A program made the translations under genes and the position numbers. DNA of 64,000 bases from Giesbergeria anulus (lineage in GTDB: Bacteria > Pseudomonadota > Gammaproteobacteria > Burkholderiales > Burkholderiaceae_C): assembly GCF_900111115.1 (NCBI RefSeq), contig NZ_FOGD01000010.1, positions 46,943 through 110,942 of the forward strand, in the 5' to 3' direction. The notes below the pieces were generated by a model. The model ran no database searches, had not been told where the DNA came from, and saw only the letters and a list, made by a program, of their open reading frames with translations. Positions 16,001 to 24,250 of the stretch are shown one piece after another. Within the stretch, counting starts at the first letter, position 1. The number at the start of each line of letters is the position of its first letter.

Positions 16001-17126
16001 CAATGCGTGCCAATGCGGCCAAGTCGAGCCGGTCGGCTTGCAACTCACCTTCAGCCAAACGGCCTTGGCCCGCATCGGTATAGCGCAGGCGCACATTGCC
16101 ACCGGGCCAGTGCAAGCCATCGTCGGTAACGAACTGCAAATTTTGCGTGTGCAACTCTAGCTTACCGTTGAGTTGGCGGCCCCCCAAGCGCCCTTGCAAC
16201 ATGGGCAGCACCAAGGGCATTAACCCCGGCGCAGTGGTAGCTTGCACATCTGCCAGCGCTACATCGGCCACACCGCCCATGAGCTGGCCGCGCTCTATAT
16301 CGAACCAAGCGCGCAAGGCTCCTTGGCCTTGGGTGACATCCATCCCTAAGTCAAGGTGATGGCGCAGGTGCGAGACGTCTACCCGCGCAAAATTGGCAAA
16401 CAACTGGCCGCTCCACTGCCGCCAGCCTGCGCTGCGGCCCAGCAAAAAAGGCTGACGAAAGCGCCCAACGATGCTAAAGCGCTGGCCCCATTCTGGCGGG
16501 GGCGTGGCGTCTAGGCGCAGTTGGTGCCGCCAAGCACCATTGCGCAGCACCACGCTCACATCTTGCAAGGCCAGTGGCGGTGCGCCGCGCACTTCATCTG
16601 TCCAGTGCAGGCTGCCGCCCTGCACCACCACCTCGGGCTGAGAGAACAGCCAATCGGCCCCAGCGCTATCGGTGGTGCTGGTGTCGGGCAGGGCCAAGCC
16701 TGCCACCCACAGACGCCCATCGGCAGTCCGGCGTACCTGTAGCTGCGGCTGCTCGATATACAGTTGTTCAAACCCCAGCCGCCACAATGAGCGCGGCGAC
16801 AGCGCCAGCACCACGCGTGGCAAGCGCAGCGCTGGGCGCTGCTGGGCGTCTAACACCACCACCTCGCGCAACTCAATGGATGGCACCAGCCAGCCCCGGC
16901 GGTCAGCGGCTACGGCACCAATCTGCACCGTGGTGCCCAGCATCTGGCTGGCCTGTTCTTGCAGCGGCACACGGTAATCACTAATTCGCGGCACAATCCA
17001 ACCGTGCAGCACGGCCCAAGCCAGCACCAGCAGCAGCACTGCCAGCAGACACAAACGCAGCACCCACCGCGCCCATCCGGCCATCCAGCGGATCAGGCGT
17101 GTAGAGGGCAAAGCGGGGTCATTCAT
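13065..17126 (-). CDS. YhdP/TIGR02099-family AsmA-like envelope protein
   Basis: This very large protein (about 1353 aa) has one N-terminal membrane helix (LRLCLLAVLLLVLAWAVL) followed by a long beta-rich periplasmic region and an AsmA-like C-terminal domain (GDVRIEQGVATSNNLQMKG, then the EGSANI segment). YhdP, TamB and related proteins bridge inner and outer membrane and move phospholipids. I use the ATG at 17126, from which the first helix starts normally; an in-frame ATG at 17190-17192 would add 22 residues. It is divergent from glnE and overlaps the kinase gene, so the two form an operon. Confidence 0.85.
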   Translation of the reverse strand: MNDPALPSTRLIRWMAGWARWVLRLCLLAVLLLVLAWAVLHGWIVPRISDYRVPLQEQASQMLGTTVQIGAVAADRRGWLVPSIELREVVVLDAQQRPALRLPRVVLALSPRSLWRLGFEQLYIEQPQLQVRRTADGRLWVAGLALPDTSTTDSAGADWLFSQPEVVVQGGSLHWTDEVRGAPPLALQDVSVVLRNGAWRHQLRLDATPPPEWGQRFSIVGRFRQPFLLGRSAGWRQWSGQLFANFARVDVSHLRHHLDLGMDVTQGQGALRAWFDIERGQLMGGVADVALADVQATTAPGLMPLVLPMLQGRLGGRQLNGKLELHTQNLQFVTDDGLHWPGGNVRLRYTDAGQGRLAEGELQADRLDLAALARIATRLPLPASAHSALQTYAPEGLVDVLQARWQGSPDDLHSYHLRSQVRGLALAAAPALPGQGLAPDAPLGLRGANVEVEMTQAGGKASVLISDGALVLPGVFEDPWLPLQQLSSTVRWQVAQEQLAVQVDNTRFANADAQGTLRASWRTSDPARSGSRSRFPGVLDLSGNLSRADGTRVHRYLPLAIPAEARHYVRDAVVAGSSNHVDFRVRGDLHDMPFNDPRQGEFRIAAQVQGVTYAYVPAHLQTAGELPWPALTGLAGELVFERSSMRVQGASGGFAGLQQTRLSQVQAHIPDLSHTVVAVSAQAKGPLPELLGFLRDSPVQGLMGNALAQASGSGIANLHLKLGLPIDALHQAKVQGRVVLAGNEVRITPSTPLLSRARGAVEFTENSFALRNVQAQALGGEVRLEGGMRPPPAGASVDPSALQLHAHGSVSAAGLQQAPELGLLAQLAHHASGTAPYTLALTLHRDIPQFLIESNLQGMALHLPAPLGKPPESTVPLRLETKLLAAPPVPDAPLHEQLSVQWGALGQVQYVRDISGPQPKVLRGSIALGLPADEAPALPAQGVAANVQLPQLDTDAWEAAWAAMPGASAAAGASSVAPDLDYLPQTLALRARELTVQGRTLHNVVAGGSQQGGVWQVNLEADQLSGYAQYRPGAEGRLFARLARLKLPQSTPAQVESLLDAQPGHLPALDIVVDNFELHEHHLGRLKVQASNRSGNGAASEWRLQQLALDMPEATFNASGNWALLGVAPNIPRPLRRTALNFTLDIRDAGQLLTRLGMADVVRQGQGRMAGQVAWRGIPSQPDYPSMTGQIHLDLETGQFLKAEPGLAKLLSVLSLQSLPRRLNLDFRDVFSDGFAFDFVRGDVRIEQGVATSNNLQMKGVNAAVLMEGSANIQHETQNLHVVVVPEINAMTASLVATAINPVVGLGSFLAQVFLRGPLMAAATQEFRIDGSWADPQVSRIPRQSKPAAEAGP

Positions 17127-17240
17127 GGTGGGTGGGGCAGAGGTGGCGGAATTATGGCCCGCAGCTACCGCCGGGCTGCACCGTAAGCCCATCCAACCCT
17201 GTGTCGTTTTACCTGCGGCGCTTGCCCGCTACCCTTTGCC

Positions 17241-19982
17241 ATGCCACTGCACCTGACCGACAACGCCGACGCCAGCCCCGCCCAACACTCGCGTTTTTTC
17301 CAGCGCTTGCACCGCCGTTATGGTGCTCAACTAGCCACGTTGCCAGCGGGTGCCCCCGTGCGTGCCAGCATGGAGCAAACCTTGGCCGCCCTGCACGCCC
17401 AAGGCTGCGACACCGGCACCGCCTTGCGCACCCTGCGCCAGTTGGTCATGGAGCGCCTGATGCGCCTAGACTGCGAAGCCCAAGCGCCGTTACAGGTAGT
17501 GACCCAAGCCGTGACCGAGCTGGCCGAGGTGGCGCTAGACGCCGCCTGCCGCCAAGCGCGCCAAGAACTGGACGAGCGCCACGGTGCCCCCTGTGGCCCC
17601 GATGGGCAGCCGGTGCAGTTGTGGATTATTGGCATGGGCAAGCTAGGCGCACGCGAGCTCAACGTCTCCAGCGACATCGACCTGATCTACGTGTATGAGC
17701 ACGATGGCGAGACCGCTGGCCGCCCCGATGGGCGCGGGCGCATCTCCAACCACGAATACTTTGGCCGCGCTGTCAAAATCATCTACAGCTTGGTAGGCGA
17801 CACCACCGAGCACGGCATGGTGTTTCGCGTCGATTTGGCGCTGCGTCCGCATGGCAATTCTGGGCCACCGGCGGTATCGCTGGCAGCGCTGGAAGAATAT
17901 TTGCAAATCCAAGGCCGCGAATGGGAGCGCTTTGCTTGGCTCAAAAGCCGGGTCGTAGCCCCGTTCGATTGCATTGGCACGCCGCAAGTGCAAGCCTTGC
18001 GCGCAGTGGTGCTGCCGTTTGTCTTTCGGCGCTACCTCGACTACAACGTGTTTGAGGCCCTGCGCAGCCTGCACCGCCAAATCCGTGACCATGCCGCCCG
18101 GCGCAGTGCGGGCCACCCTGGGCGCGCTAACGATGTCAAGCTTTCACGCGGGGGCATCCGCGAGATCGAATTTACCGTGCAACTGTTGCAAGTGGTGCGC
18201 GGGGGGCAGTTTCCAGAGCTGCGCCGCCGCCCCACACTCGACGCCTTGCAGCGCGTAGCGCAAGCGGGCCTGATGCCCCAAGAAACTGCCGATGCTTTGG
18301 CCCGCGCCTATATCTTCTTGCGCCGCGTCGAGCACCGCATCCAGTACCTCGACGACCAACAAACCCACATCCTGCCCACCCGTGACGACGATCTGGCCTG
18401 GATTGCCCAAACGATGGGTTACACCAGCTGCGCCAGCTTTTTGCATGAACTCGATGCCCACCGCGAGTTGGTGGCACAAGAGTTTGACACTTTGCTTGGC
18501 GGTGATACCAACAAAGCCTGCAACGGCAACTGCGCTGGCCCCCATGCGGGCACCACCGCACCAGAGCTAGAAACCCTGCTCGCAGAGCTGCCCCCGGCCT
18601 TGCGCGAGCGGGTAGCCGAGTGGCGCACCCATCCACGTATTGGGGCCCTGCGCGAAGAAGCCCGCGCCCGGCTGTTTCGCCTGGTGCAGCGCACAGCGCA
18701 ATGGCTGCGCGATGGCCGTGCCAGCGACGAAGCCGCCGTGCGCCTCATCAACTGGTTTGAATCCCTGCTACGCCGCGAAAGCTATTTGGCACTGCTGCTA
18801 GAGCGCCCCTCCGTGCATGAGCAATTGCTGCACCTGCTAGGCGCAGCGCGCTGGCCCGCCCGCTACCTGTTGCAACACCCCGGCGTGATCGACGAGCTGG
18901 CCGGTAGTGCGCTGCTGCAAGAGCGCTTTGTGGCCGCCGACTTTGAGCGCGATTTGGCCCGGCGCTTGGCATCGCTGCGCTCGACCAAAGAAGACGACGA
19001 CGAAACCCTGCTCAACCTGCTGCGCCGCGCCCACCATGCCGAAACCTTCCGCACGCTGGCCCGCGATGTAGGCGAACGCCTGACGGTAGAGCAAGTGGCC
19101 GACGACCTGAGCGCCTTGGCCGACAGCGTGCTGCGCGTGACAGCGCAATGGTGCTGGGAGCGCCTCAAAAACCGCCACCGCGAAGAACCCCAATTTGCCA
19201 TCATTGGGTATGGCAAGCTCGGCGGCAAAGAGCTGGGCTACGGCAGCGACCTCGACATCGTTTTTGTCTTTGACGACGATGACGACCGCGCCTCCGAGGT
19301 CTATACCGCCTTGGTGCGCAAACTCATCAACTGGCTCACCGTCAAAACTGGCGAGGGCGACCTGTTCGAGATCGACACCGCGCTGCGCCCCAATGGCAAC
19401 TCTGGCCTGCTGGTGACGAGCTTTCAGTCTTACGCCAACTACCAGCAGCAGCGCGGCAGCAACACCGCTTGGACTTGGGAGCACCAAGCCATGACCCGCG
19501 CCCGCTTTGTGCTGGGCAGCCAAGACCTGCACACCCGCTTTGATGCCGTGCGCGCCTCGGTGATTAGCGCGCCGCGCGATGCCACCGCACTGGCACAAGA
19601 AATCACCGCCATGCGCGACCGCGTGCTCGGTGCCCACCGGCCCCCGCCAGACCAGTTTGACATCAAATACAGCCCCGGCGGCATGGTAGATGCCGAGTTT
19701 GCCATGCAGTATTTGGTGCTGCTGCACTCTGGCGCGCACCCCCAACTGCTAGACAACGTGGGCAACATCGCCCTACTGCAACGGGCAGAAGACGCGGGCT
19801 TGCTGCCCGCTGGCGTCGGTCAAGCAGCCGCCAGCGCCTACCGCGAGTTGCGCCGGGTGCAGCACCGGGCGCGCTTGGATGAGGTGCCCACCCAAGTGAC
19901 CTCACCCGCGCTGCACACCGAGCGCAGCGCCATTGAGGCACTGTGGCAAGCCGTGTTTGGGCACAGCGTAGGCTGCGCATAA
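17241..19982 (+). CDS. glnE: Bifunctional glutamine synthetase adenylyltransferase / adenylyl-removing enzyme
   Basis: This 913-aa enzyme adds and removes AMP on glutamine synthetase in response to PII, setting nitrogen assimilation. Two nucleotidyltransferase domains are present: the removing half with GMGKLGARELNVSSDIDLIY (about 132-151) and the adenylylating half with GYGKLGGKELGYGSDLDIVF (about 656-675), each followed by its helical bundle. The length fits the family. It diverges from yhdP with about 115 bp between starts, an order common in Burkholderiales. Confidence 0.97.
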   Translation: MPLHLTDNADASPAQHSRFFQRLHRRYGAQLATLPAGAPVRASMEQTLAALHAQGCDTGTALRTLRQLVMERLMRLDCEAQAPLQVVTQAVTELAEVALDAACRQARQELDERHGAPCGPDGQPVQLWIIGMGKLGARELNVSSDIDLIYVYEHDGETAGRPDGRGRISNHEYFGRAVKIIYSLVGDTTEHGMVFRVDLALRPHGNSGPPAVSLAALEEYLQIQGREWERFAWLKSRVVAPFDCIGTPQVQALRAVVLPFVFRRYLDYNVFEALRSLHRQIRDHAARRSAGHPGRANDVKLSRGGIREIEFTVQLLQVVRGGQFPELRRRPTLDALQRVAQAGLMPQETADALARAYIFLRRVEHRIQYLDDQQTHILPTRDDDLAWIAQTMGYTSCASFLHELDAHRELVAQEFDTLLGGDTNKACNGNCAGPHAGTTAPELETLLAELPPALRERVAEWRTHPRIGALREEARARLFRLVQRTAQWLRDGRASDEAAVRLINWFESLLRRESYLALLLERPSVHEQLLHLLGAARWPARYLLQHPGVIDELAGSALLQERFVAADFERDLARRLASLRSTKEDDDETLLNLLRRAHHAETFRTLARDVGERLTVEQVADDLSALADSVLRVTAQWCWERLKNRHREEPQFAIIGYGKLGGKELGYGSDLDIVFVFDDDDDRASEVYTALVRKLINWLTVKTGEGDLFEIDTALRPNGNSGLLVTSFQSYANYQQQRGSNTAWTWEHQAMTRARFVLGSQDLHTRFDAVRASVISAPRDATALAQEITAMRDRVLGAHRPPPDQFDIKYSPGGMVDAEFAMQYLVLLHSGAHPQLLDNVGNIALLQRAEDAGLLPAGVGQAAASAYRELRRVQHRARLDEVPTQVTSPALHTERSAIEALWQAVFGHSVGCA

Positions 19983-19992
19983 TGCACAAGCC

Positions 19993-21201
19993 ATGAACCT
20001 GCTTACCCTGAACATCGACACCATCCCACTGGGCCAGCCCCTGAGCTTTGTTTTGCGCAGCGTCAGTGGGGCGGTGCTGGCGCAAAGGGGCTATGTCATC
20101 CGCAACCGCGCTGACCTAGAACTGCTGGTGCAGCGCGGCGTTAGTTTGTGCATAGACACAGCAGAGTCTGATGACAGCCACCGCGCCTACATGGGCCAGT
20201 TGCAGCGCATGTTGCTGTCAGAAAAGCCCCTGAGCGAAATCGCCAAAGCCCGCATGGAGATGGTGGCCCAAGAGGGCTCCCAAAACAACACCAACAACGG
20301 CCCCCCTAACTGGCCCGACCTGCAACACCGCGCCACGCAACTGCTGCGCTCGCCGCCCGCACACGAGTTTGGCGTGCGCTTTATGGACTTGCAGGCCGAC
20401 CTATCACGCTACTGTGTCCTGAACCCAGACGCCACTTTGCTGGCGCTCATTCGCATCTCAGGGCAAGAAACGCGCATGTACAGCGCCACGCACAGCATGT
20501 TGGTAGCCTGCGTGTGCATGGTGGTGGCACGGGCCACGCTGCGCTGGGACGAAGAGCAAATTTTGCGCATCGGCTGCGCTGCCTTGAGCATGAATTGCGC
20601 CATGACCGAGCTGCAAGACCATCTGGCCTTGCAAAACACCCCCCTGAGTGCCGAACAAATCAGCGCCATCGAGAACCACCCGGAACGTAGCGAGATCCTG
20701 CTGCGCAGCTTGGGCATCCTCGACCCGATCTGGCTCGAAGCCGTGCGCCAGCACCACCACCGTACCCCAGGGCGCTTGGTGGACAAAAGCGAAGCGCAGC
20801 AAATGGCACGCCTGATCCAACGTGCCGATATTTTCTCGGCCCGTTTATCGCCGCGCGCCAATCGCGTCCCCATGCCAGTCACGGCGGCCATGCAGTCGTG
20901 CTACTACGACGAGGAGCATCAGGTCGATGAGGCAGGCGCAGCCATCGTTAAAACGCTGGGCCTGTATCCACCAGGCACTTTTGTGCATCTGGCTAGCAAA
21001 GAAGTGGGTATGGTGGTGCGCCGGGGCCTAACCGCTACCACGCCGCGCGTGGCCGTGGTGCTCAACCGCCAAGGCATGCCCACCGGCGAGCTGATCCCCC
21101 GCGATACCGCTGCGGCCAACTCCAAAATCACCGGCGTAGTGGCGCACAAAGATGTGCTGCGCATCCAAGTACCCCTAGAGCGGCTACTGGCCTTGGTGTA
21201 A
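19993..21201 (+). CDS. Degenerate HD-GYP/HD-domain protein
   Basis: This 402-aa protein looks like an HD-GYP phosphodiesterase whose metal site has partly decayed: the HD segment reads RIGCAALSMNCAM where HDIGK-like residues would be expected, while ENHPERS, RQHHHRTP and RADIFSA keep the later His and Asp positions and the GYP region is YPPGTFV. It may be a c-di-GMP receptor or inactive regulator. It starts 10 bp after glnE, in the same direction, so it is probably co-transcribed. The stop is followed by 109 bp before the convergent end of the second module. Confidence 0.75.
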   Translation: MNLLTLNIDTIPLGQPLSFVLRSVSGAVLAQRGYVIRNRADLELLVQRGVSLCIDTAESDDSHRAYMGQLQRMLLSEKPLSEIAKARMEMVAQEGSQNNTNNGPPNWPDLQHRATQLLRSPPAHEFGVRFMDLQADLSRYCVLNPDATLLALIRISGQETRMYSATHSMLVACVCMVVARATLRWDEEQILRIGCAALSMNCAMTELQDHLALQNTPLSAEQISAIENHPERSEILLRSLGILDPIWLEAVRQHHHRTPGRLVDKSEAQQMARLIQRADIFSARLSPRANRVPMPVTAAMQSCYYDEEHQVDEAGAAIVKTLGLYPPGTFVHLASKEVGMVVRRGLTATTPRVAVVLNRQGMPTGELIPRDTAAANSKITGVVAHKDVLRIQVPLERLLALV

Positions 21202-21310
21202 GGGTGTGACGGGCAGCCCCGGCTAGAAAATTTTTTGGCAAGGCGCTGGAACTTTTCGGGGCCGCCCCCAATCTATGGAGCAACTCGTACTTTTACGGTT
21301 GCGAAGCCTT

Positions 21311-22510
21311 TCAGGCCCCGTCGGCTTGGCTGCAATCCCGGAGCGCACCTCCTCCCTCCCTCTCTTCTTCGTTCGGGGGCGCTTCGCAACCTTTTTCTTT
21401 TTCTTTTGCACTGGTAGCACGCGCCTTGGCGGCTGCACGCACGGCCCGCGCTGACACCTTGGCTACTGCGCAAGCGTAGTCCAGCGCCGCATAACTGACC
21501 ACCGCACCACGCAAGGCATCGGCAATGATGGTGTCGGCCCACGCAATGCCGCAGGGAGCGATGGGGCCGGTATCGGGCACCGTGGCAGCCACAGGGCCAC
21601 GCCATTGCACCAGCAGCTCTGCCATGCGGGCTTTGGCTTGGGCTACCTCCTCTGGGGTGACTGGGGGCGGTTCTGGCCGCTGGGGTGGCTGTAGGGACTG
21701 CGGCGGTGCAACAGCACTAGGTGGCGGCACTGCTACTGCGGGCAACCGTGGCGCGGGGCGTTGGTTATGGAGCCACACCGGATCAAACGAGGCCCAATCG
21801 TTGAGCGCCATCACCTGCACCACCCAGCCGACAGACTGCCCCACGGTGGCCGCATGGTTGAGCAATTGTTGGCATTGCAGCGCATTGGGCAAGGCGGGGC
21901 GGCCTTTGGCTCGGCGCACCTGCTGCCAAGCCTGCAAGGCAGCTTGGTCTTGTGGGCTGGGCAAGGATTGCAAAAATAAAGAAGATGATGAAGAGGGTAA
22001 GGCCGAGGGTGAAGCCGATTCCACCTTCGGAGGAGGAGGTGGTGGTGGCGCAGGGCAAGGTGGGGCCGGTGGCTCCGTTGTCTTTTCCTGTTGAATTCTG
22101 TTGCTACCGTTCTGGGTGGTGATTTCTGCACATGGGCCGGAAAAATCGCCACCTGCGGGAGCAGCCAATACCACCTCAAGAGGTAAGTTTTCTGCACCGT
22201 CTGCGGCGCTGGGCGCGGGGGCCAAGGCGGCTTCATTGATGCGGTACACGTTGCAGCATAGGCCGGGGGCTTTGCTTACCTCCAGCACGCCCCTTTGCAT
22301 GAGCAGCGTGATGTGCGTTTGCACCGTTCGTTTGTGCAAGCCACACAAGCGCGCCAGCCGCGCCAGCGACGGGAAAGCACACCCGCGTGCATCGTTGTAG
22401 TGGTGGATGATGCACAGCAACACCAGCTTGGCCCCACTGGGCAAAGAAAGCAACCAAGCGGCACGGCCCATGCGCAGGCTGGCGCGGGCAATAGAAAACA
22501 CTTCGGTCAT
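21311..22510 (-). CDS. HTH_36-domain protein, replication-initiator-like (copy B)
   Basis: This 399-aa paralogue of the protein at 9852-10979 has the same N-terminal HTH_36 domain, Pro-rich linkers and C-terminal region. The copies are very similar up to about residue 355, then diverge: copy B ends in a Lys/Glu-rich tail (KEKEKGC and EEEREGGG) absent from A, so the repeat boundary falls inside the C-terminus. The start at 22510 matches copy A (MTEVFSIARASLRMGRA). It runs convergent to the HD-domain gene. Function is unknown beyond likely DNA binding. Confidence 0.7.
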   Translation of the reverse strand: MTEVFSIARASLRMGRAAWLLSLPSGAKLVLLCIIHHYNDARGCAFPSLARLARLCGLHKRTVQTHITLLMQRGVLEVSKAPGLCCNVYRINEAALAPAPSAADGAENLPLEVVLAAPAGGDFSGPCAEITTQNGSNRIQQEKTTEPPAPPCPAPPPPPPPKVESASPSALPSSSSSLFLQSLPSPQDQAALQAWQQVRRAKGRPALPNALQCQQLLNHAATVGQSVGWVVQVMALNDWASFDPVWLHNQRPAPRLPAVAVPPPSAVAPPQSLQPPQRPEPPPVTPEEVAQAKARMAELLVQWRGPVAATVPDTGPIAPCGIAWADTIIADALRGAVVSYAALDYACAVAKVSARAVRAAAKARATSAKEKEKGCEAPPNEEEREGGGALRDCSQADGA

Positions 22511-22624
22511 GGCAAGACCTCTCCGAACAGAGAAAACACAAACACACAGGCACACACCCGCTGGCCGCTGCGCAGGGCAGCCGTCAGACAACGGGAAGCG
22601 AAAGAGGAAGGAAGGCGCGGGCGC

Positions 22625-22888
22625 TTAGGGCTGGGTCAGGCCCATCGCCCCATGCAGCAAATCAGCGCTGCCATCGGCGCGGAAACCGGCCAGCAATTGC
22701 AAGCGCTGGCGGTTGCGCCACAGCAGGGCGCGCTGGCGCTGCTGGCACCAAGAGCCAGCACGGCTGTGCGGAGGTTCAGCCAATAAGGTGTGCAATGCGT
22801 GCAGGGTGTGCTGCAAGACCTGTGCTGTCAAAGGCGAAGAGATACCCGGCGGCGGGGCCACAGTGTTCGGGGAAAAGGTGTCAGCCAT
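22625..22888 (-). CDS. Small protein of the duplicated module, unknown (copy B)
   Basis: This 87-aa protein is almost identical to the one at 9467-9730 (MADTFSPN start, basic QRQRALLWRNRQRLQLL core, AMGLTQP end). The conserved start is fixed by CGGAGCCAATC before the ATG. Most differences are conservative, so it appears to be kept under selection in both copies. It lies 114 bp upstream of the HTH_36 gene. Confidence 0.7.
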   Translation of the reverse strand: MADTFSPNTVAPPPGISSPLTAQVLQHTLHALHTLLAEPPHSRAGSWCQQRQRALLWRNRQRLQLLAGFRADGSADLLHGAMGLTQP

Positions 22889-23144
22889 GATTGGCTCCGT
22901 TTGGACAAGTGATGCAACCTGCCGCCCTTCCCCTGTCAAAAGGTTGGGTGGCAGACCATGTAGGGTTGACAGACCGGCAAACGGAACCGGCACGCCCTTG
23001 CAGGCGTCCCCACACGGCCCACCATGAAGGAGCCATGCACGCAGCATGAGAAAACTGAAAAGCCGCAATCCCATGAAAAGAGTGCGGCTGCTGCGCCGTT
23101 TGAAACCGAGCTGTCAAACCCGTGCCCCGCCTTTTTCGCGGGAT
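22889..23144 (-). promoter_or_regulatory. Structured RNA leader with Shine-Dalgarno switch, copy B
   Basis: Homologue of the leader at 9218-9466. On the minus strand the three switch elements are CAAACGG (23096-23102), CCGTTTG in a CCGG-closed loop (22978-22984) and CAAACGG beside the ribosome site (22897-22903). All three differ from copy A at the same three positions in a way that keeps pairing. The long stem reads TTGACAG/CTGTCAA (within 23111-23120 and 22963-22972) where A has a different 9-bp helix. The stems AGCCGC/GCGGCT and ACGCC/GGCGT are kept, and GGCTC/GGGCC keeps pairing through a G-U. Confidence 0.8.
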
Positions 23145-23441
23145 GGCGTGAGTCTAACGGCTAGGAGCGGGTGGCGGCAAGCCCCCCGCTTTTCATCTAT
23201 CCATCCATCCATGCGCAATGGTGCCAGCGGCCCCATCACTCAAGAACGCACTCCACCGCTGGTGCATGCTGTTTTTTATGCAACCAAATGAAACAATTTA
23301 GCCCATTGCGTTGTACGGGTGCTGTAATGCTACCTAAGCAGATAAAAATATCTACGCTATAGCCTGTTTGGACGGGCATTGAATATCTGTGTTGGGTAAG
23401 ACTGCATCCGTAAAATTTAGTTTTTTCTAAACGGCTGACTA

Positions 23442-23470
23442 TTGGCGTTTCCCTGTGGGTGGGATAGGAT
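23442..23470 (+). promoter_or_regulatory. Predicted cassette promoter (Pc-like) of module B
   Basis: TTGGCG (23442-23447) and TAGGAT (23465-23470) are 17 bp apart and read toward cassette array B. The geometry and -10 are the same as in copy A while surrounding bases vary, which supports a conserved promoter. Confidence 0.45.
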
Positions 23471-23511
23471 GGTGCAATTTTATCCAAATGCTAGCCTGCG
23501 TGGGGCCGTGA

Positions 23512-23528
23512 TCTAATCCTAGTTAGGC
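23512..23528 (+). other. attI-like insertion point of module B
   Basis: TCTAATCCTAG followed by GTTAGGC (23522-23528), a perfect GTTRRRY core. Identity with module A ends right here and the first cassette begins. The core differs from copy A only at its last base. Confidence 0.7.
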
Positions 23529-23597
23529 TTCTCTGAAATGTCGCCCAGCAGAAGTCTATAAAAATCAATGGCGACAAAAAATGAAAAGGAGATTTTT

Positions 23598-24017
23598 ATG
23601 CCTTACAAAAAGAGTGCATTATATGGCGGACAAGGAGGCTCGGATTTTTCCGATGACCTGACCCAGACAGCTAGGATTGTTTCGATTTCGATCAGACATG
23701 GCTCAAGGGTTGATTCGATTCAAACTACATGGCTTCTAACGGATGGAAGTCAATTAATAGGAAAACTCCATGGCGGAAGTGGAGGCAAAGAAGATGTAAT
23801 TCAATTTGCAGCCGACGAGCATGTAGTCACGATACAGGGACGCAGTGGTAGCCGAGTCGATTCACTGACTATCACTACCAATAAAAAGTCTTATGGCCCA
23901 TATGGAGGCGACGGAGGAGAGTCCTTTGGCCCCATTCCCGCCGAGAGGGCAGGCGGATTTTTTGGTCGATCCGGGTCGGAATTAGACGCAATTGGCGTTT
24001 TTATTCCAGCCGAGTAA
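23598..24017 (+). CDS. Jacalin-like lectin domain protein
   Basis: This 139-aa protein is a single jacalin-related lectin domain: YGGQGGSDFSDD near the start, repeated IxIRHGSRVDSIQ and QGRSGSRVDSLTI strands, YGPYGGDGGESF, and the closing FFGRSGSELDAIGVF. Such beta-prism folds bind mannose or other sugars. There is no signal peptide. A strong AAAAGGAGA fixes the start at 23598. It is the first cassette of array B, about 130 bp downstream of the predicted cassette promoter, hence likely expressed. A stand-alone bacterial jacalin as cassette cargo is uncommon; defence or self/non-self sugar recognition are possible roles, unproven. Confidence 0.8.
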   Translation: MPYKKSALYGGQGGSDFSDDLTQTARIVSISIRHGSRVDSIQTTWLLTDGSQLIGKLHGGSGGKEDVIQFAADEHVVTIQGRSGSRVDSLTITTNKKSYGPYGGDGGESFGPIPAERAGGFFGRSGSELDAIGVFIPAE

Positions 24018-24064
24018 TTCGGGCAACGACTTTATCGTTTCCCGACATTTCACACAACATACTA

Positions 24065-24132
24065 GTCTAACTAGCTATTCGAGCGGACGCGGGCGACAAA
24101 TCCACCCGCGCTGCTCGACGTTGGCGTTAGCA
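24065..24132 (+). repeat. attC-like recombination site B1
   Basis: GTCTAAC (24065-24071, a perfect RYYYAAC) opens a 68-bp imperfect palindrome with arms TTCGAGC/GCTCGACG and GCGGG/CCCGC, closed by GTTAGCA (24126-24132). The form is that of a classical 59-base element. It directly follows the lectin gene. The last base of the core is off consensus. Confidence 0.8.
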
Positions 24133-24250
24133 CTTAGCCACTATAGTCTCAAAGTTATCAAAATATTGAAGCACTCATCACTTGGGGCGTAAAATTAATT
24201 TCTCTCTTCTTTTTAGATAAAAATATTTCGCTCTCAATAGAAGGCAATTA

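Larger units (their letters stand above)
21415..23528 (-). repeat. Inverted-repeat module, copy B
   Basis: Second copy of the module at 8844-10955, in opposite orientation, so the two face each other across about 10.4 kb of core genes and point their attI-like ends outward. The 23145-23441 spacer between leader and promoter holds no gene; it shares short near-identical blocks with copy A, such as TACGGGTGCTGTAATG and AACCAAATGAAACAAT, and a TTTAG/CTAAA hairpin (23416-23431). Confidence 0.9.

Noticed and set aside
15264..16160. A 298-codon plus-strand frame inside yhdP
   Set aside because: It is antisense to a well-supported large gene, with His/Gln/Gly-biased composition typical of high-GC shadow frames.
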